A stretch of DNA of 64,000 bases from Fibrobacter sp. UWB10 (GTDB lineage Bacteria; Fibrobacterota; Fibrobacteria; Fibrobacterales; Fibrobacteraceae). How positions within the stretch are numbered: the first letter of the stretch is position 1; each line of letters begins with the position of its first letter. A program made the translations under genes and the position numbers. Location of the stretch: NCBI RefSeq assembly GCF_900182935.1, contig NZ_FXUE01000002.1:868001-932000 (forward strand), given 5' to 3'. The notes beneath the pieces are model-generated. The model was not told the origin of the DNA. It ran no database searches and saw nothing but the letters and a program-made list of their open reading frames with translations. Positions 61,692 to 64,000 of the stretch are shown here, in pieces.

Positions 61692-61702
61692 ACAGGCAAT
61701 TC

Positions 61703-61739
61703 AAAAACGTCCAGGTTAAAAGCCTGGGCGTTTTTTTTC
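61703..61739 (+). terminator. Terminator of leuCD
   Basis: AAAACG.CCAGG / CCTGG.CGTTTT followed by T. Confidence 0.85.
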
Positions 61740-61812
61740 TAGAATTTTTCTTTTTTTTAATTCGGACAGACTGAATCTATCCATTTTATTGCCATCGCTG
61801 GCGGTTGTAGGC

Positions 61813-62718
61813 CTAGTCCTTTAGACAACGAACGCTAAACCCGTAGTACTTGCGGTCGTCGCCCAGGTACGCATCGTCGCCGCCGTAGTACAAGTACATG
61901 CGGTACGCGTAGCTGCTATAGTACTCCGTAGAACTCCAGAAGTACGCGTCGTTGCCCTCGTCGTCGTAAACCCCATCGTTGATCCTGTAGCCAGCAGGCA
62001 ACGCCGAAAACGAGAACGCATCCGTGCCGTTGCCATTACTATTCCACCCGGACCACCCGGACGTGGACTTGAGCTTTGTACCGGTAACCGATTGTCCGCC
62101 GACAGCATTGAACAAAGTTTCCCATTCGGCCTTACTCGGCAGGTGCCAGCCCTCGGGGCATACGCCGCGCACAGGGTACGTCGGTGAGCATGTTTTTTTG
62201 TAGCCGCAACCCTTGCCGTTTGCAGACCATGTTCCCGCACTGTCCATCGCAGCAGCCCAGGTGTAAAGGCGACCGTACTTGGTGCAGTTGGAGTCTGCGT
62301 CGTTATAGCAATAGCTGCCTGCCGTTTCGTAGTTCATGTTCTCCGCCATCCACACCTGATTGCCGATTTCTACGGTCTTGTAAGTCTGGCCGTCGCGAGA
62401 ATCCTTCATGGAGCCAACAATCACATCAGCAGAATCGGCAAGCTCAGCGACCTTGTCCGATGATGACGAAACCGTTTTTTGACTGCTACTTGATTTTGCA
62501 ACTATGCTTGACGAGGACTTCGCGGAACTGCTACTGGAACCCCTCCCTTTGGTCGAGGATGACGACGAAGGAACACTGCTTGAAGAAGCAATCTTCACAC
62601 TGCTACTGGATTTAGACGAAATATCGTCATCATTCGAATTATTAGCCGAAATTGACGAATCACTACCGCAAGCGGTAAAAAACAGAGCAAACAAAAAAAT
62701 GAACAAAGTTTTTTTCAT
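61813..62718 (-). CDS. FISUMP-domain lipoprotein
   Basis: A predicted lipoprotein of 301 residues. The signal peptide ends FFTAC (Cys17). The Ser-rich linker is short (~18-105). The FISUMP domain (~115-301) is close to the family consensus: MKDSRDGQTYKTVEIGNQVW, MAENMNYET, CYNDADSNCTKYGRLYTWAAAMD, GVCPEGWHLPS, FSALPAGYR, YFWSSTEY and GFSVRCLKD. This is a more canonical form than the array members at 7-11 kb. The ATG at 62718 begins the signal peptide; an upstream extension of the frame overlaps a dispersed repeat and is unlikely. No LEPR micro-gene is adjacent. Confidence 0.9.
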   Translation of the reverse strand: MKKTLFIFLFALFFTACGSDSSISANNSNDDDISSKSSSSVKIASSSSVPSSSSSTKGRGSSSSSAKSSSSIVAKSSSSQKTVSSSSDKVAELADSADVIVGSMKDSRDGQTYKTVEIGNQVWMAENMNYETAGSYCYNDADSNCTKYGRLYTWAAAMDSAGTWSANGKGCGYKKTCSPTYPVRGVCPEGWHLPSKAEWETLFNAVGGQSVTGTKLKSTSGWSGWNSNGNGTDAFSFSALPAGYRINDGVYDDEGNDAYFWSSTEYYSSYAYRMYLYYGGDDAYLGDDRKYYGFSVRCLKD

Positions 62719-62804
62719 AACAGTAAATATAACACATTTCCGGGTTTTAGGGCAGAGCCCTAGGCAAAAGGGTAGCGGAAGACTTGGCTGAATGACGTGG
62801 GTCT

Positions 62805-62836
62805 GGATCCTTCGCCGTTTCACGCCTCAGGATGAC
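62805..62836 (-). repeat. Dispersed palindromic repeat GTCATCCTGAGGCG...GAAGGATCC
   Basis: The reverse orientation of the repeat type after nifJ, between the divergent FISUMP and transpeptidase-like genes. Confidence 0.7.
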
Positions 62837-62927
62837 GATGAAGCCAAGGCTGCAGCAAGGGGAAGGCTTTCCCCTCCTCTATTCAAAAAAACTATATTCG
62901 TTCACAAAGAATTTCCGCGGAAACAAG

Positions 62928-63452
62928 ATGACAATCAATCGAATACTCCTCCTACTTTTGCTAACATTTCTTTTGTTTTCTTGTACATCGGAAAAGGAAT
63001 CCCCCAAAGCCATGCTCTCCTCACCCATCGATAACATTCTCGTAGAAAAGGCGAAGCGCCAAATGCACTTGCGCAACGGCGAGACAGTTGTCAAGACGTA
63101 CAGAATTTCATTGGGTAAGAATCCAGTCGGAGCAAAAGTCAAATCCGGCGACAACAAGACGCCCGAAGGCAACTACACCATCGAGAAACACAATCCCAAA
63201 AGCATTTTTCATTTATCGCTGAAGGTTTCGTACCCGAACGCAGAGCAAATCAAGGCCGCGAAAGAAGGCAACTACGAGCCCGGCGGCGACATCATGATTC
63301 ATGGCTTCCCGAACAAGATTCCGGCATTTCTCTTTAAATTTTGGCACAGGTGGAAAGACTGGACCGCCGGCTGCATCGCCGTCACCAACGACGAAATCGA
63401 AGAAATTTACGCCGCCGTCAAAGACGGCACGCCAATAACCATCAAGCCTTAG
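62928..63452 (+). CDS. L,D-transpeptidase (YkuD)-like lipoprotein
   Basis: 174 residues. The signal peptide ends LLFSC (Cys19). The YkuD domain covers ~35-174: RISLGKNPVGAKVKSGDNKTPEGNY is the typical start, IMIHGFPN supplies the His, and WTAGCIAVTNDEI contains the catalytic Cys in the usual G-C-I/V position (Arg after the Cys is replaced by Ala). Such enzymes cross-link peptidoglycan or attach proteins to it, or act as amidases. The ATG at 62928 is set by the signal peptide; no strong Shine-Dalgarno is seen. Confidence 0.88.
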   Translation: MTINRILLLLLLTFLLFSCTSEKESPKAMLSSPIDNILVEKAKRQMHLRNGETVVKTYRISLGKNPVGAKVKSGDNKTPEGNYTIEKHNPKSIFHLSLKVSYPNAEQIKAAKEGNYEPGGDIMIHGFPNKIPAFLFKFWHRWKDWTAGCIAVTNDEIEEIYAAVKDGTPITIKP

Positions 63453-63474
63453 AATTCACGTACATGCTCAAATA

Positions 63475-63511
63475 TTAGCGATTTTCGCTTAAATTCTATC
63501 AAAATCGCCAA
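63475..63511. repeat. Imperfect hairpin
   Basis: TTAGCGATTTT / AAAATCGCCAA around 15 bases. It may be a weak end signal for the transpeptidase gene, but there is no T run. Confidence 0.4.
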
Positions 63512-63558
63512 TATATTAGCAGTTTTCACCCTAAACTTCAAAAACATAGATTTCTTAC

Positions 63559-63600
63559 TTGACCATTCATTTAACATTTTGTATATTACAAAATGTTAAA
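63559..63600 (+). promoter_or_regulatory. Promoter overlapped by a 31-base operator-like palindrome
   Basis: TTGACC (63559-63564), a 17-base spacer, TATATT (63582-63587). A perfect inverted repeat, arms TTTAACATTTTGTA / TACAAAATGTTAAA with three bases between them, covers 63570-63600, so it spans spacer, -10 and probable start site. A repressor bound here would block transcription. Confidence 0.7.
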
Positions 63601-63611
63601 CGGAGGCGTTT

Positions 63612-64000
63612 ATGGAAAATCCATTTGTCTTGCAACCATACAAAAATGCAGAACTTTTTTGCGACCGCGAAAAAGAAACAAAGGAAATCATTGACGATTT
63701 ACTGAACGGAGTCAACGTCACGTTGATTTCCCCAAGACGCTATGGGAAAACGGGACTGATTTACCACGTCTTCGAAGAAATCGCTCGAACTCGTCCATCC
63801 ATCACGCTTTGCTACTGCGACATTTACTCGGCCGACAGTCTCGATGGATTCATCAAGCTTTTATCGGAATCAATCATAGCAAGCACAAAGACCGAGTCCC
63901 TCATCAAAAAATTCTTTTCGGCTTTGAGTGGGATCCGTCCTTTGGTTTCTTACGATCCGATTTCAGGGGCTCCACAAGTAAGTATCTCATATCAAAATGA
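63612..64000 (+). CDS. AAA-type ATPase, 3' end beyond the window
   Basis: The first 129 residues are present. GGAGG lies six bases before the ATG. Walker A is SPRRYGKTGLI (~39-49), preceded by a short N-terminus FVLQPYKNAELFCDRE typical of stand-alone predicted ATPases related to the archaeal AAA group. The Walker B region is not yet reached. Substrate and role are unknown. It has a strong operator-like palindrome at its promoter, like the other ATPase gene at 5876. Confidence 0.8.
   Translation, partial: MENPFVLQPYKNAELFCDREKETKEIIDDLLNGVNVTLISPRRYGKTGLIYHVFEEIARTRPSITLCYCDIYSADSLDGFIKLLSESIIASTKTESLIKKFFSALSGIRPLVSYDPISGAPQVSISYQN

Overview
The window is from a Fibrobacter-type bacterium (Fibrobacterota, FCB group). 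The main evidence is a set of lipoproteins with a signal peptide, a poly-Ser linker and a C-terminal FISUMP domain (Fibrobacter succinogenes major paralogous domain, TIGR02145). Secreted plant-wall enzymes (GH10, GH74, a CE1-like esterase) with basic C-terminal domains support this. So do promoters whose -10 reads TATATTTG or TATCTTTG, the form known as TAnnTTTG in Bacteroidota. I identified the organism by family recognition only; no database was searched.

Layout. 1-0.5 kb is a cluster of DNA hairpins and repeats. 0.5-13.4 kb is an accessory region: a FISUMP lipoprotein, then nifJ (pyruvate:ferredoxin oxidoreductase), then an island of about 7 kb. The island holds a DUF4143-type ATPase, a reverse-strand array of three FISUMP lipoprotein genes alternating with tiny genes that carry an LEPR motif, and an MntA/HepT-like toxin-antitoxin pair whose toxin looks frameshifted. 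It ends in a second, truncated copy of the nifJ 3' end. tRNA-Asp follows. 13.7-21.8 kb carries a 16-repeat FISUMP lipoprotein, an NDP-sugar pyrophosphorylase, tRNA-Lys, a XerC/D recombinase, a Cys-rich lipoprotein and a divergent GH10 enzyme. 21.8-46 kb is mostly housekeeping: leuB, a Nudix hydrolase, an LptE-like protein, an esterase, serS, outer-membrane proteins, an SpmA-SpmB fusion, a Ca2+/Na+ antiporter, leucyl aminopeptidase, guaA, a DUF436 protein, an EAL protein, pgpA, a giant acyl-CoA dehydratase activase and an ABC-F ATPase. 46-56.4 kb holds a GH74 xyloglucanase and a 2,421-residue secreted tandem-repeat protein. 56.8-64 kb has an unknown protein, an M23 peptidase, leuC-leuD, another FISUMP lipoprotein, an L,D-transpeptidase-like lipoprotein and the start of an AAA ATPase under an operator-like palindrome.

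How the genes fit together. The secreted enzymes, FISUMP lipoproteins and repeat protein suit an organism that works on plant cell walls at its surface. LeuB, LeuC and LeuD complete leucine synthesis from isopropylmalate although they lie 38 kb apart. NifJ links pyruvate to acetyl-CoA and reduced ferredoxin.

The most interesting material is non-standard: (1) the LEPR micro-genes interleaved with FISUMP genes; (2) two families of hairpin repeats whose flanks are conserved while the stem sequences change with base-pairing kept; (3) the nifJ 3' duplication, whose 18 differences include 17 synonymous ones; and (4) dispersed palindromic repeats inserted in frame inside a lipoprotein gene.
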